A DNA stretch of 43,587 bases from Gammaproteobacteria bacterium (GTDB lineage Bacteria; Pseudomonadota; Gammaproteobacteria; Steroidobacterales; Steroidobacteraceae). Below are positions 8,281 to 16,060 of this stretch, in pieces. Location: positions 1 to 43,587 of the forward strand of contig CANGOP010000022.1 of NCBI GenBank assembly GCA_947455595.1, in the 5' to 3' direction. The notes beneath the pieces are model-generated. The model was not told the origin of the DNA and did not search any database. It saw only the letters and a list, made by a program, of their open reading frames with translations. How positions within the stretch are numbered: the first letter of the stretch is position 1; the number at the start of each line of letters is the position of its first letter. Made by a program: the position numbers and the translations under genes.

Positions 8281-9005
8281 CACGGCACCGGATTGGTGGG
8301 GATGAAGCGCGTGGCAAAGCGGCCATGTCCTTTGACCACCGCTTCACGCGTCGCCAGTTCGCGCGCGTCCCGCTCGGCATCGGCGTAATGATCCAGCGTC
8401 GCGATCTTGGCGTTCTCGTTCTGCAGCATGGTCTGCTCGGCCGCAATCCGCGCCTGCAGGTCCGCAACCGCCTTGGCATCAGGGGCCGCAGCGATTTTGT
8501 CGATCAGAACACCGAGCGCCGTGAAGCGTTCGCTCGAATGGGCATAGGCCTCGCTCATGAGGGCCTGGCGCATGGCAATCGTCTGGCGCAGCGCGCTCAA
8601 TCTCGCCACGTCGTTGGGGGGTAATTGCGCGAGATCCTGCGCGGTCAGGACGGCGTTGCCTGAGACGTATTGGTTGATGCGACCGGACAGGGCGCTGTAA
8701 GGGCCGGTGCCGGCGACCGTGGCGAGAAGTCCGGCCGCATCGAACGGCAGGTAATTGCGGTCTGCGGGCGTCAGCGGCAAGAGCTTTTCCATGCCACGCC
8801 AACCGGTCAGCGCAATCCGCGTCTGTTCCATCTGCAGCAACTGCAAACGCATCGACATCAGCTGCTGTTGCCATGCGCTCATCTGTTGTACCAATTGGTT
8901 GACCGCCGCCACGTCGATCACAGCGAACTGAGCATGCGCGGTGCTACTCAGGGCACCCGCACCGACCAGGAGGAGCGTGGCCACAAACGAAGTTCGGGGA
9001 GTCAT
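8280..9005 (-). CDS. virB5: Type IV secretion minor pilin VirB5
   Basis: A 241-residue exported protein with a Sec signal (TSFVATLLLVGAGALSSTAHAQ) and the helical VirB5 pattern AQFAVIDVAAVNQLVQQMSAWQQQL, followed by long amphipathic helices rich in Gln, Ala and Leu. VirB5 proteins sit at the pilus tip and take part in adhesion and pilus assembly. The gene lies between virB4 and virB6 as in standard virB operons. The start at 9005 overlaps the virB4 stop as ATGA; the in-frame start at 9050 would extend into virB4 and is not needed. Confidence 0.88.
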   Translation of the reverse strand: MTPRTSFVATLLLVGAGALSSTAHAQFAVIDVAAVNQLVQQMSAWQQQLMSMRLQLLQMEQTRIALTGWRGMEKLLPLTPADRNYLPFDAAGLLATVAGTGPYSALSGRINQYVSGNAVLTAQDLAQLPPNDVARLSALRQTIAMRQALMSEAYAHSSERFTALGVLIDKIAAAPDAKAVADLQARIAAEQTMLQNENAKIATLDHYADAERDARELATREAVVKGHGRFATRFIPTNPVP

Positions 9006-11434
9006 GGATAGGAGGCCTCTTTGAGGGATGGGATGAAGTGATGGAGCCAAGCGTCCGCCGAAGCCCCATAGCGATTGATCAAGTCGCGAACCGCTTCAAC
9101 CGTCGACGTCCGCCCGGAGATCACCCGCAACTCCTCGGCGAGGTCGCGCAGATCTAATTCGGCGATGACGGCATCGCGGCCCTGACGAATCAGAAAGCGA
9201 CGCGAACCGGGTGAGAGTTCCTGGCGGAGCAACGCCCATTCCCGCTCGGTCAATCCCATGCCTTCGACATAATCGGCGAGCGCTGCGTCGGGATTGGGAA
9301 AGAGGATTTTGGTGGGCGTCTGTTCGACCAGGGAGCGAGCGACCCGACTGCCGAGGATGTCACCCGGGCTTTGCGTGGCGAACGCCATCACGGCGTTGCG
9401 CTTGCGCCAAGTTTTCGTGCCGTCCGCGGCGAGTTCCGCGAATTCCTCTGTCCCGATCAATTTGGAAAACTCGTCGATCCACGCGACCAGCGGCCGGCCA
9501 TCTAGGAGCGCTTCGATACGTTGAAAGAGATAGGCCGTCAGCGGAGCGCGCACCACCGGATCCTGCAGGATCTCGGTCATGTCAAAGCCGACGAGGCGGG
9601 ACTGTGCGAGTTGCGTAGTGATCGCATCCTCTGGGGCATCGAACACCCATCCCAAGGGACCGCCAGCACTTTCACACCACGGGCGCAGACGGGCGTGCGG
9701 TCCATCGACTCGTGTCGGATCCAGGAATTCGAGTAACCGTGACAGGCGCCGCGAGGTTCGATCCAGCGCCAGGAGGCCTGCGAGTGCCTCATCGATTTCG
9801 GCCTCTTCGCTCACGGCCAGCGGTCGCCCGGGCCGCTCCATCAACATCAGCAGCCAGCGCCTTAAAAAGGCGCGCTCGTTCTCGCCGTCACCGATCTGCA
9901 ACGGATTACAGCCGGTGGCGGCGCCACGCTTGAGCGGCAGATACAACCCATCCAACGCCCGCACTAACACTTCAAGGCCGCAATCTTTATCAAACAGGAT
10001 CTGCGTGGTGCCGCGCTGCGCGAGCAGGCAAACAAGAAAACCGATGAACACAGTCTTCCCGGACCCGGTGGGGCCGCAGACGAAGGTGTGCCCCGTATCG
10101 CTGCGCGATCCGCCGGTCGGGTCGCGGGGATCCGTGGCATGTAAGGAAAAGTGATAGAGCGTCTGCGCCCGGGTGCGCAGTTGCGCGAGCGAGGCACCCC
10201 AATGATTTCCCTGTGCGCGGCCGACTGGATAATCATGGAAGGGGGCGAGCGCTGCGAAGTTGCGACTGGTGATCGGCGCTAAGCGCGGCCGCTGCGCGTG
10301 ATTGCCGGGTAGTTGCGACCAAAAAGCGGGCGCAACCGCAAAGTCCTCGCGCGCGGTCAGACAACCGACGTCAGCCAGAATCGAGCGCGCGCGCGCCACG
10401 GATTCATTGAGGGCTGCGATCCGGCCGTGTTCGCTGCCGTCGCGGCGGAAGGACGGCGTCAGAATCTGCAGGCTGAGATGGTGATCGCCCATCACAAACT
10501 CGCCGCTGGCAAGCGCATCGAGGGCACTGCGCAGCGCGACCACTTGAGAGACGGCCGCGTCGCCGGCATTCCCGAGGCGATGCGCCTGCCGATCCAACAG
10601 CCCCAGAGCCGCTCCACGACTCAGGAAAGTGAAACTTTGCGTGAGGACCAGTGGGAACGGAGCGGCCAATAGGCCATCCAACATCCCGGCTCGTGTGGGG
10701 TTGGGGTATTCCTTGAGGCCTAAGAACGCACCCAGACGTGTCATCGTCGGCATCCGATATTCCACGGTCTCCCATCCGAAGAGGAGGCGACTGGTGCCTA
10801 AGGCATGCGCCACGGGTCCATGGGTCAGCGGGACGGGTTGCCAGACGCCATTGATCAGGCGAGCCAGAAATGCCAAGAGGTGCGAACGCGCATGATCCTC
10901 GTGTGCGTACACAGCCAGCGCGTGCGGATTGTAAGGAGCAAGGCTCGCTTCGAGCGTGCGCGCAAGATTACCCACTGCGGCAATGGCGGCTGCGAGATCG
11001 CCTTCGCGGGCGCCCTTCCGGAGGCCCGATGTCACTCGGTTCAGCCCAGCCGGCTTGTAGACGAGGCTGACAAACAACTCGTTGTGCATCAGCCGCGTGT
11101 CAGCGAGACCTGCGGCGTAACGATGCGCGACGCGAGCGGCAAAGCCATGGCTTGGCGCACTGGACGGCAGCTGCGGCGCGTAATCGCGCAGCAGATGCGT
11201 CCACAGCGACACTTCCGGCGATGCCAGATTGCGCAGGAAGATGTTCAGTCGCTCATGGGCGGCAGCCAACTCCTCATCGGTGAGACATTCGAAGGCTTGG
11301 CCGCCGAGTTTCCAGGCGAGAACGAAGGCACCGTCCTCTAAACTCACGACGGTGGGAGTGACGTGCACGCGATACGGCACGGCTACCGCAATGGCGAGAT
11401 CATCGTGTGAAGGCAGGCGTTGGGCGCTCAGCAT
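9002..11434 (-). CDS. virB4: Type IV secretion ATPase VirB4 (CagE/TrbE family)
   Basis: An 810-residue ATPase. The N-terminal half carries the CagE_TrbE_VirB domain (membrane-associated region). The C-terminal ATPase has Walker A GPTGSGKT at residues 454-461, Walker B in RPLVAWIDEFSKLIG and the downstream MAFATQSPGDIL motif. VirB4 energises pilus biogenesis and substrate passage. GAGG is seven bases before the ATG at 11434, and the start overlaps the virB3 stop by seven bases. Length is normal for the family, and VirB3 is separate rather than fused. Confidence 0.95.
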   Translation of the reverse strand: MLSAQRLPSHDDLAIAVAVPYRVHVTPTVVSLEDGAFVLAWKLGGQAFECLTDEELAAAHERLNIFLRNLASPEVSLWTHLLRDYAPQLPSSAPSHGFAARVAHRYAAGLADTRLMHNELFVSLVYKPAGLNRVTSGLRKGAREGDLAAAIAAVGNLARTLEASLAPYNPHALAVYAHEDHARSHLLAFLARLINGVWQPVPLTHGPVAHALGTSRLLFGWETVEYRMPTMTRLGAFLGLKEYPNPTRAGMLDGLLAAPFPLVLTQSFTFLSRGAALGLLDRQAHRLGNAGDAAVSQVVALRSALDALASGEFVMGDHHLSLQILTPSFRRDGSEHGRIAALNESVARARSILADVGCLTAREDFAVAPAFWSQLPGNHAQRPRLAPITSRNFAALAPFHDYPVGRAQGNHWGASLAQLRTRAQTLYHFSLHATDPRDPTGGSRSDTGHTFVCGPTGSGKTVFIGFLVCLLAQRGTTQILFDKDCGLEVLVRALDGLYLPLKRGAATGCNPLQIGDGENERAFLRRWLLMLMERPGRPLAVSEEAEIDEALAGLLALDRTSRRLSRLLEFLDPTRVDGPHARLRPWCESAGGPLGWVFDAPEDAITTQLAQSRLVGFDMTEILQDPVVRAPLTAYLFQRIEALLDGRPLVAWIDEFSKLIGTEEFAELAADGTKTWRKRNAVMAFATQSPGDILGSRVARSLVEQTPTKILFPNPDAALADYVEGMGLTEREWALLRQELSPGSRRFLIRQGRDAVIAELDLRDLAEELRVISGRTSTVEAVRDLINRYGASADAWLHHFIPSLKEASYP

Positions 11435-11799
11435 GGCCGCACCTCGACGAGCACGAGTTGGGGCTCAGACGGTCGGTGCTGGCGTCGGCCGAAGGGGCCG
11501 TACGACAGCACTGACCAAGGGGCGGAGGACCCGCCCCCCGCGCGCGCCCGCACCAACGCCCAGACCTTCAACAGTTCGAAGAAACGGGGTTCCGACACCG
11601 ACAGGGCCCATACGAACCCATGGATCGGCGCCGCCGCCAACAGACTGAGCAGGTTGCGGGTCAGCAGGAACAGCTCCAGCGTAATGAGCGCGTTGACGAT
11701 GAGCGCGGCGTAAGGAACGCCGAAGCGCAGCGCCGGTCGCGTCATGCCGACAAAGAGCACATCCGTTGCAGCCGTAGAACGTTGGGCGGGCGCGTGCAT
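11428..11799 (-). CDS. virB3: Type IV secretion inner-membrane protein VirB3
   Basis: A 123-residue protein with the VirB3 opening DVLFVGMTRPALRFGVPYAALIVN and two closely spaced hydrophobic segments (residues about 26-55), then a soluble tail ending in a basic, Pro-rich stretch. VirB3 works with VirB4 in pilin handling. The tail after residue 75 (ALVRARAGGGSSAPWSVLSYGPFGRR) is typical of the family. GGAG lies six bases before the ATG and there is a one-base gap after the virB2 stop. Confidence 0.88.
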   Translation of the reverse strand: MHAPAQRSTAATDVLFVGMTRPALRFGVPYAALIVNALITLELFLLTRNLLSLLAAAPIHGFVWALSVSEPRFFELLKVWALVRARAGGGSSAPWSVLSYGPFGRRQHRPSEPQLVLVEVRPC

Positions 11800-11800
11800 C

Positions 11801-12085
11801 TCACACTCCGCCGAGCGTGCGGACCCAGGTCACCACCTGCGGTGCGCCGAACACCAACAAAATGCCCATCGCACCCCCGAGAGCCCATCCCCAGCTGATG
11901 CGGTTGAACCAGGCCGCGACACCGAGCGCCATTACGGCAATGACCGCAATCGGCGTCAGTGTCGTGAGTAGGTCCGTCTGAAAGGCGGTGGCGCCGGTTG
12001 AGAACGGGCTGGTCTGAGCAAACACGGGCGTCGAGGCCAGCAACAAGGCTGGCAGGGCGCGCGTCATGATCGGTCGAGTCTTCAT
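11801..12085 (-). CDS. virB2: Type IV secretion major pilin VirB2 (TrbC family)
   Basis: A 94-residue pre-pilin: a signal peptide ending near PVFAQ, a short polar stretch, and two hydrophobic segments (TPIAVIAVMALGVAAWF and WALGGAMGILLVFGAP) separated by NRISWGW, the standard TrbC/VirB2 hairpin. It is the first gene of the virB operon. AGGAGG lies nine bases before the ATG. A TATACA hexamer on the minus strand at 12165-12170 could be a -10 element, but no good -35 is seen. No virB1 lytic transglycosylase precedes it; the next gene upstream diverges. Confidence 0.9.
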   Translation of the reverse strand: MKTRPIMTRALPALLLASTPVFAQTSPFSTGATAFQTDLLTTLTPIAVIAVMALGVAAWFNRISWGWALGGAMGILLVFGAPQVVTWVRTLGGV

Positions 12086-12248
12086 CGTCGAGATCCTCCT
12101 GTGGTTGGGAGGCGCAGCATCCGCCCGCAGCGGGGCGCGGCGTGAGCCGCATTTCTGCCGCGTTTGTATAGAAATGGACCTTGATTCCGCGGCCCTCGAC
12201 CGGTTACGCGCGCGCGGGTAATCTGCAGATCACACGGCGGAGAATTCC

Positions 12249-13163
12249 ATGCACACAGACGATCCGATGGCCCTCGAGGCAGCCGCCGAACTGCTCTCGC
12301 ATCACCCGGACTATCGAGTCATCCGACGACTACCGGTACGCGACACGTTCGGCCCATCTGCGGATGGCGACGTGATCTACGTCGTGATCGTGGATACCGA
12401 AACTACCGGTCGTTTCGCCGATGACGCGATGATCGAGATCTCCCTGTTGCGCTGCGAAGTAGAAGCCGCCAGCGGTCGGCTGACTCGCATCATTGATACA
12501 TACTCATCGTTGGAAGATCCTGGTTTCCCGATCCCGCCTGAGAGCACTGCCATCCACGGCATCACCGATGAGATGATCGCCGGTCAGCAGATGGATGACG
12601 CCCGTGTGGCCAGCGTCATCGACGGCGCTGCCCTCGTCATTGCCCACAATGCAGCGTTCGATCGGCCCTTTTTGGAGCGTCGTTTCAAGGGGTTTGAAAC
12701 GCTCGCCTTTGGCTGCTCGCACGCGCAGATTCACTGGGAACAGGAAAATATCCGCGGCAGCAAGCTGGAGTATCTCGGTTACCTGTACGGATTTTTCTAC
12801 GACGCGCACCGCTCCGAAATGGATTGCCGAGCGCTGATTGAAATTCTATCGCGTCCCCTCCCCGTGTCGGGTGTCTACGCGCTGCAGCGCTTGTTGGACG
12901 CAGCAAGCGAACCTTCGTTACGACTCTGGGCTACGGGCTCTCCCTTCGACAGCAAGGATCGGCTGCGTGAACGTGGCTATCGTTGGGAAGCCACGGTGAA
13001 GACCTGGTCACGCCTCGTTCCCAAGGCGGATGCCAAAGCCGAAAGCGAGTGGCTGAAAGCCGAGGTCTACAACGGCCGGGCCGCCCAGATCGACGTCGAG
13101 GTCCTGGATGCCACAGTGCGCTTTTCCTCGCGTTCGGGGCCGCGCAAGGCACGCGTGATCTAG
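12249..13163 (+). CDS. DnaQ-like 3'-5' exonuclease (DEDDh), plasmid type
   Basis: A 304-residue protein with the DEDD exonuclease motifs: motif I VDTETTG with D49 and E51, motif II AHNAAFDRPF, and motif III HRSEMDCRAL with the catalytic His and Asp. It resembles the epsilon proofreading subunit of DNA polymerase III, but plasmids often carry such stand-alone versions. The C-terminal third (from about residue 225: SKDRLRERGYRWEATVKTWSR) looks like a DUF5710-type module, and a protein of that kind is encoded next. GGAG is six bases before the ATG. The gene diverges from virB2 across about 160 bp. Confidence 0.85.
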   Translation: MHTDDPMALEAAAELLSHHPDYRVIRRLPVRDTFGPSADGDVIYVVIVDTETTGRFADDAMIEISLLRCEVEAASGRLTRIIDTYSSLEDPGFPIPPESTAIHGITDEMIAGQQMDDARVASVIDGAALVIAHNAAFDRPFLERRFKGFETLAFGCSHAQIHWEQENIRGSKLEYLGYLYGFFYDAHRSEMDCRALIEILSRPLPVSGVYALQRLLDAASEPSLRLWATGSPFDSKDRLRERGYRWEATVKTWSRLVPKADAKAESEWLKAEVYNGRAAQIDVEVLDATVRFSSRSGPRKARVI

Positions 13164-13281
13164 GCCACCCGCGACCGGTGACCCGCGAATTTCTGCACAA
13201 ACGCAGTAAAAATTCCCCATACGTCTTCGGTTACGCGGCGCGCACCATCGGCGAGTCTCACCCACCGATTGGGAGTTTGTC

Positions 13282-13896
13282 ATGGCTCGTGTGGATCTCG
13301 ACGTACCGTACAACGAACGCACCGCTGCGCAACAACGCGGCGCCCGCTGGGATCCTGAGCGGAGCTGCTGGTTCGTCCCGGAGCACATCGATCCGTCCAG
13401 CTTGATCGGTTGGTCGCCGGCCAGCGATATCGTCAACGCTCGCGCCCATCACTACTACCTGCTCGAAGGCATCCAAGCCTGTGAGCGTTGTGGGGCGCAA
13501 TCGCGGGTACACGCGATCGTTCTCCCCACCGGACACGAAGTTCGCCTACAAGGGCAGGATGAGGGTCACGAGGAGTGGGAGCGTTCAGACGAGCCGTCGC
13601 TGTTGGCGTTTGTCACGGCGTTAGCACCCAGCGTGGCGGCTCGGATACGCGAGGAAACGTACAGCTACCGCGCGCGGCAAACGTACCCCGTGGCCTATCA
13701 CTACAATCACTGCGAGTTTTGCGGCAGTGCCTTCGATGAATACGCACTCTTCGCAACGCCCGGCCATGGCTTTGACGTGCTGAGCGAATCAGCGGCGGCC
13801 GCCATTCACGTGACGGTCGTGCACAGCGGGTTCGCGGGCGCCGCTGATCATTTTTCCTACGGCGTCGCCTTCCTCGATGCGATGACGAGACGTTAG
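13282..13896 (+). CDS. DUF5710 domain-containing protein with two CxxC motifs
   Basis: A 204-residue protein. The first 40 residues (LDVPYNERTAAQQRGARWD...CWFVP) match the DUF5710 module seen in plasmid and phage proteins, including TraC-type primases. After it come CERCG near residue 73 and CEFCG near residue 152, two CxxC pairs that could bind one zinc ion together. The rest is not recognised. GGGAG lies six bases before the ATG. The function is unknown; a nucleic-acid-related role alongside the upstream exonuclease is an inference from the shared module and the plasmid context. It converges with the GNAT gene, stops three bases apart. Confidence 0.7.
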   Translation: MARVDLDVPYNERTAAQQRGARWDPERSCWFVPEHIDPSSLIGWSPASDIVNARAHHYYLLEGIQACERCGAQSRVHAIVLPTGHEVRLQGQDEGHEEWERSDEPSLLAFVTALAPSVAARIREETYSYRARQTYPVAYHYNHCEFCGSAFDEYALFATPGHGFDVLSESAAAAIHVTVVHSGFAGAADHFSYGVAFLDAMTRR

Positions 13897-13899
13897 CAC

Positions 13900-14415
13900 C
13901 TAGGTCAGCGCGCAGCGCATCACCGCCATCGCGGCATGTTCGACGCGAATCCCCTTGGCGGTGATCGCGCTGCGTTGAAACGTCTCAAAGCCCGCCGCGC
14001 GATAGCGCGCGAGGACTTTGTCGACGTCCGCCATCGCACGTAACCAAATCCATTGGCGGCCATCTTCCCGGGCAGCGGCCATGGCCCGCTCGATCAGCAG
14101 CGATCCAATGCGTTGGCCAGCAACCTCGGGCGCGACGTAGACCCGTTCAAGGTACGCCGCGTTGGGCAGCGCATCGGTATCCGCTCGGCGGTGCCATTTC
14201 ACGAAGGCGACGTCGTGATCCCCTTGTTGGAGCACCTCGTAGACGAGGTTGGGATCCGCCAGTTCACCCGTCAGCAGACGCTCGTCAAAGGACGCTTCCA
14301 AATACGCCTCCATGCCACCGGGATGCCACAGGTAGGCATAGAACGGGGGATAGCAGCGGTAGGCCAGTGCCCGCAGTCGTGCGGCGTCGTTCGGCAGGAG
14401 TCGCCGGATCGCCAT
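13900..14415 (-). CDS. GNAT family N-acetyltransferase
   Basis: A 171-residue protein with the GNAT fold signature: YLERVYVAPEVAGQRIGSLLIERAM carries the acetyl-CoA binding R/Q-x-x-G-x-G/A-like loop, followed by WIWLRAMADVDKVLARYRAAGFETFQR. Such enzymes acetylate small molecules or protein amines; the substrate is unknown. The ATG at 14415 (MAIRRLLPND) is preferred over the one at 14451 because GGAGGG lies seven bases upstream of it. It sits beside the replication origin on the minus strand and may be plasmid cargo. Confidence 0.82.
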   Translation of the reverse strand: MAIRRLLPNDAARLRALAYRCYPPFYAYLWHPGGMEAYLEASFDERLLTGELADPNLVYEVLQQGDHDVAFVKWHRRADTDALPNAAYLERVYVAPEVAGQRIGSLLIERAMAAAREDGRQWIWLRAMADVDKVLARYRAAGFETFQRSAITAKGIRVEHAAMAVMRCALT

Positions 14416-14548
14416 TCGTCTTCCCTCCCCCTCCGCGCTTGGTTCGCTCATTGCCCGTACTCACGGTCTTTAGGATTGATTACAGGACACTATAGGAGAT
14501 ACAGGGGGAGTTTCCAATGCATTGAATACATTAAGAAAAAAAGGGTTT

Positions 14549-14636
14549 TCGTGGAGAGATGCGACGCTTTTCCGCGAGATCTGCGACGCTTTTTCGGGGG
14601 TGTTGTCACGGCAGTCGGGGAGAGTTGTCACGCGTC
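14549..14636 (+). repeat. Four tandem 22-bp iterons
   Basis: Four direct repeats begin at 14549, 14571, 14593 and 14615 with an exact 22-bp period, two helical turns of DNA. The shared core is GNGAGAGWTGNNACGSC, with ATGCGACGC, CTGCGACGC, TTGTCACGG and TTGTCACGC at the same position in copies 1 to 4. Copies 1 and 2 share a trailing CTTT. Iterons of this length and spacing are known binding sites for plasmid Rep initiators. Confidence 0.85.
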
Positions 14637-14700
14637 GTCGACGAGAGACAGCTGCGGTACGGCGCGAATAAAGGTAATTAAAACAGTCACTTATCAGTTG

Positions 14701-14722
14701 GCCGTGAGAGATGTAACGGCCC
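14701..14722 (+). repeat. Dispersed iteron copy 5
   Basis: This copy matches the iteron core: GTGAGAGATGTAACGGC in the same register as the tandem array. It lies outside the 22-bp phase, 86 bp after copy 4, with an AT-rich stretch between them. Isolated iterons are common near Rep-controlled origins and promoters. Confidence 0.7.
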
Positions 14723-14793
14723 CTGATCAAGTGCGTGAAAGTGCCTGAATTTACGCAAGTTTTTAGCCCTGACCTGGGTCGGGTAAGCGCTTT

Positions 14794-14815
14794 TGCGTGA
14801 GAGTTGCAACGGCCG
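14794..14815 (+). repeat. Dispersed iteron copy 6
   Basis: This copy matches the core as GTGAGAGTTGCAACGGC and is very close to copy 5 (GTGAGAGATGTAACGGC). It lies about 30 bp beyond the 3' end of repA and 93 bp after copy 5. Confidence 0.7.
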
Positions 14816-14845
14816 TGGGCTGTGGTCACCGGCGCGCGGTGCACG

Positions 14846-16045
14846 TTAGCGGGGTTTGCTTCGGGAGGGCAGATGGGGGCGTGAGGGCAGCAGCATCAGG
14901 CCACCCTCCACCACCGTCACATTGGCCTGCGGATAGACCGCGCGGACACGGGCCAAGGAATCGAGGAAAAAGCGTCTGAACTGGCGCAGCTCTGCGTAGG
15001 CATGACCGAATTGATCGGAGAGCTGTTGCCAGGTCACGGTGCTCGGCTTGCCCAGATGGAACAGGCGGTGCACCAGCCACGCGTAGACGTCCAGATCCAT
15101 CGGGCTCTTGCGCAACGCCTTGATGGCCGCCGTCGACAGGGGTGCGGACCGTTCAAGGATCGACTGGAACAGGACCGCCGATAATTGCAGCGTGCTCCCC
15201 TGCCCCACCGTCGCGTCTTCGTCCCACCACAAGCGGGCCTCATCGGCAAACAGTGCTTGGCGAATGTGTAGACCTGTCCGACCACTGGCATCACGAATAT
15301 TTTCGTCGATGGACAAAGTGCAGTGGATCAGGCGCAGCAATTGGTTGGCATAGACGCGCAGATTCCCGCGCTCACCGCGGGTGACCGGCACATCGAGAAG
15401 ACGCAGGAATTCGTGGACAGACTTGCCGAGGTAGATTTCGGGTGAGCCCGTGCGCACGGCTTCACTCGCGCAGTAGATCGTCAGCAGTCGTGCCGGGACG
15501 CCATACGGCAGGCCGGTTTCCGGTCGCGTGGTGCCGAGGGTGAGCTCGAGCCAACCATTGCGGCGACTGAAGGAGGTCAGCTCGTGCGGGTCCGCGTGTG
15601 GGAAGGAGCACTGGATCAGCGGCACGTAATGAAAGGAAATACCGTCGAGTGTCGGCGTCGGATCGTGCTGCGCGACAGCCGTCGGCCGTGCGGTGGTGGG
15701 TGGTGTAGCGGCCGGGGTTGCGGTGCTCGGCGCAGGCTTCAGCCGTGCGGCTACGTTTTGAGGCGTGACGGCGCGAGGTCCGGGGAGCTCGGCTCGCACG
15801 AAGGCCGTCTCCGGGAATTCCAAGAAGAGCGGCCGCAACATGTCGGCCGGGTGGCCATCAGCGACCAGACGAGCCAAAATGCGCGCGCGCGAGTAACCTG
15901 CCGCTTCATATCGCTGCAGCGCGGCCTTCAATCGGGTGGTGATGTCGGTCGTTTCGGTGCTCACGTTCGCAAAATACTGCCTGATAGCCCGGTTGTATGC
16001 ACGGATTTCTGGTAGATTCGCCTGAAAATCCGTGGGTGAGCCCAT
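14846..16045 (-). CDS. repA: Plasmid replication initiator, RepA_C family
   Basis: A 399-residue protein. The C-terminal half carries the RepA_C (plasmid-encoded RepA) pattern: GLPYGVPARLLTIYCASEAVRTGSPEIYLGKSVHEFLRLL, then GERGNLRVYANQLLRLIHCTLSI, and a late winged-helix-like VYAWLVHRLFHLGKPSTVTWQQLSDQFG. The N-terminal 130 residues are helical, and residues about 130-170 are a Pro/Ala/Thr-rich linker. It would bind the iterons just beyond its 3' end and open the origin. The ATG at 16045 is chosen because longer starts run into parA, but no good ribosome site is visible, so a later start such as the GTG giving VSTETTDI is possible. Only 15 bases separate this start from parA. Confidence 0.85.
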   Translation of the reverse strand: MGSPTDFQANLPEIRAYNRAIRQYFANVSTETTDITTRLKAALQRYEAAGYSRARILARLVADGHPADMLRPLFLEFPETAFVRAELPGPRAVTPQNVAARLKPAPSTATPAATPPTTARPTAVAQHDPTPTLDGISFHYVPLIQCSFPHADPHELTSFSRRNGWLELTLGTTRPETGLPYGVPARLLTIYCASEAVRTGSPEIYLGKSVHEFLRLLDVPVTRGERGNLRVYANQLLRLIHCTLSIDENIRDASGRTGLHIRQALFADEARLWWDEDATVGQGSTLQLSAVLFQSILERSAPLSTAAIKALRKSPMDLDVYAWLVHRLFHLGKPSTVTWQQLSDQFGHAYAELRQFRRFFLDSLARVRAVYPQANVTVVEGGLMLLPSRPHLPSRSKPR

Positions 16046-16060
16046 CACCGGGAGGACAGT

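Larger units (their letters stand above)
14452..14845. other. Candidate vegetative origin of replication (oriV)
   Basis: A gene-free stretch of about 390 bp next to the 3' end of repA. It contains four tandem 22-bp iterons, two further copies and two AT-rich patches: one at about 14519-14548, directly beside the first iteron, and one at about 14666-14700. This is the standard layout of an iteron plasmid origin: initiator-binding repeats plus an AT-rich unwinding element. I see no clear DnaA box (TTATNCACA). The origin call is inference from layout; the repeats are directly visible. Confidence 0.72.

Noticed and set aside
14641..14665. Possible seventh iteron in the GAGAGACAGCTGCGGTACG segment
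   Set aside because: It begins out of phase (23 bp after the previous one) and the TGNNACG part does not align without gaps.
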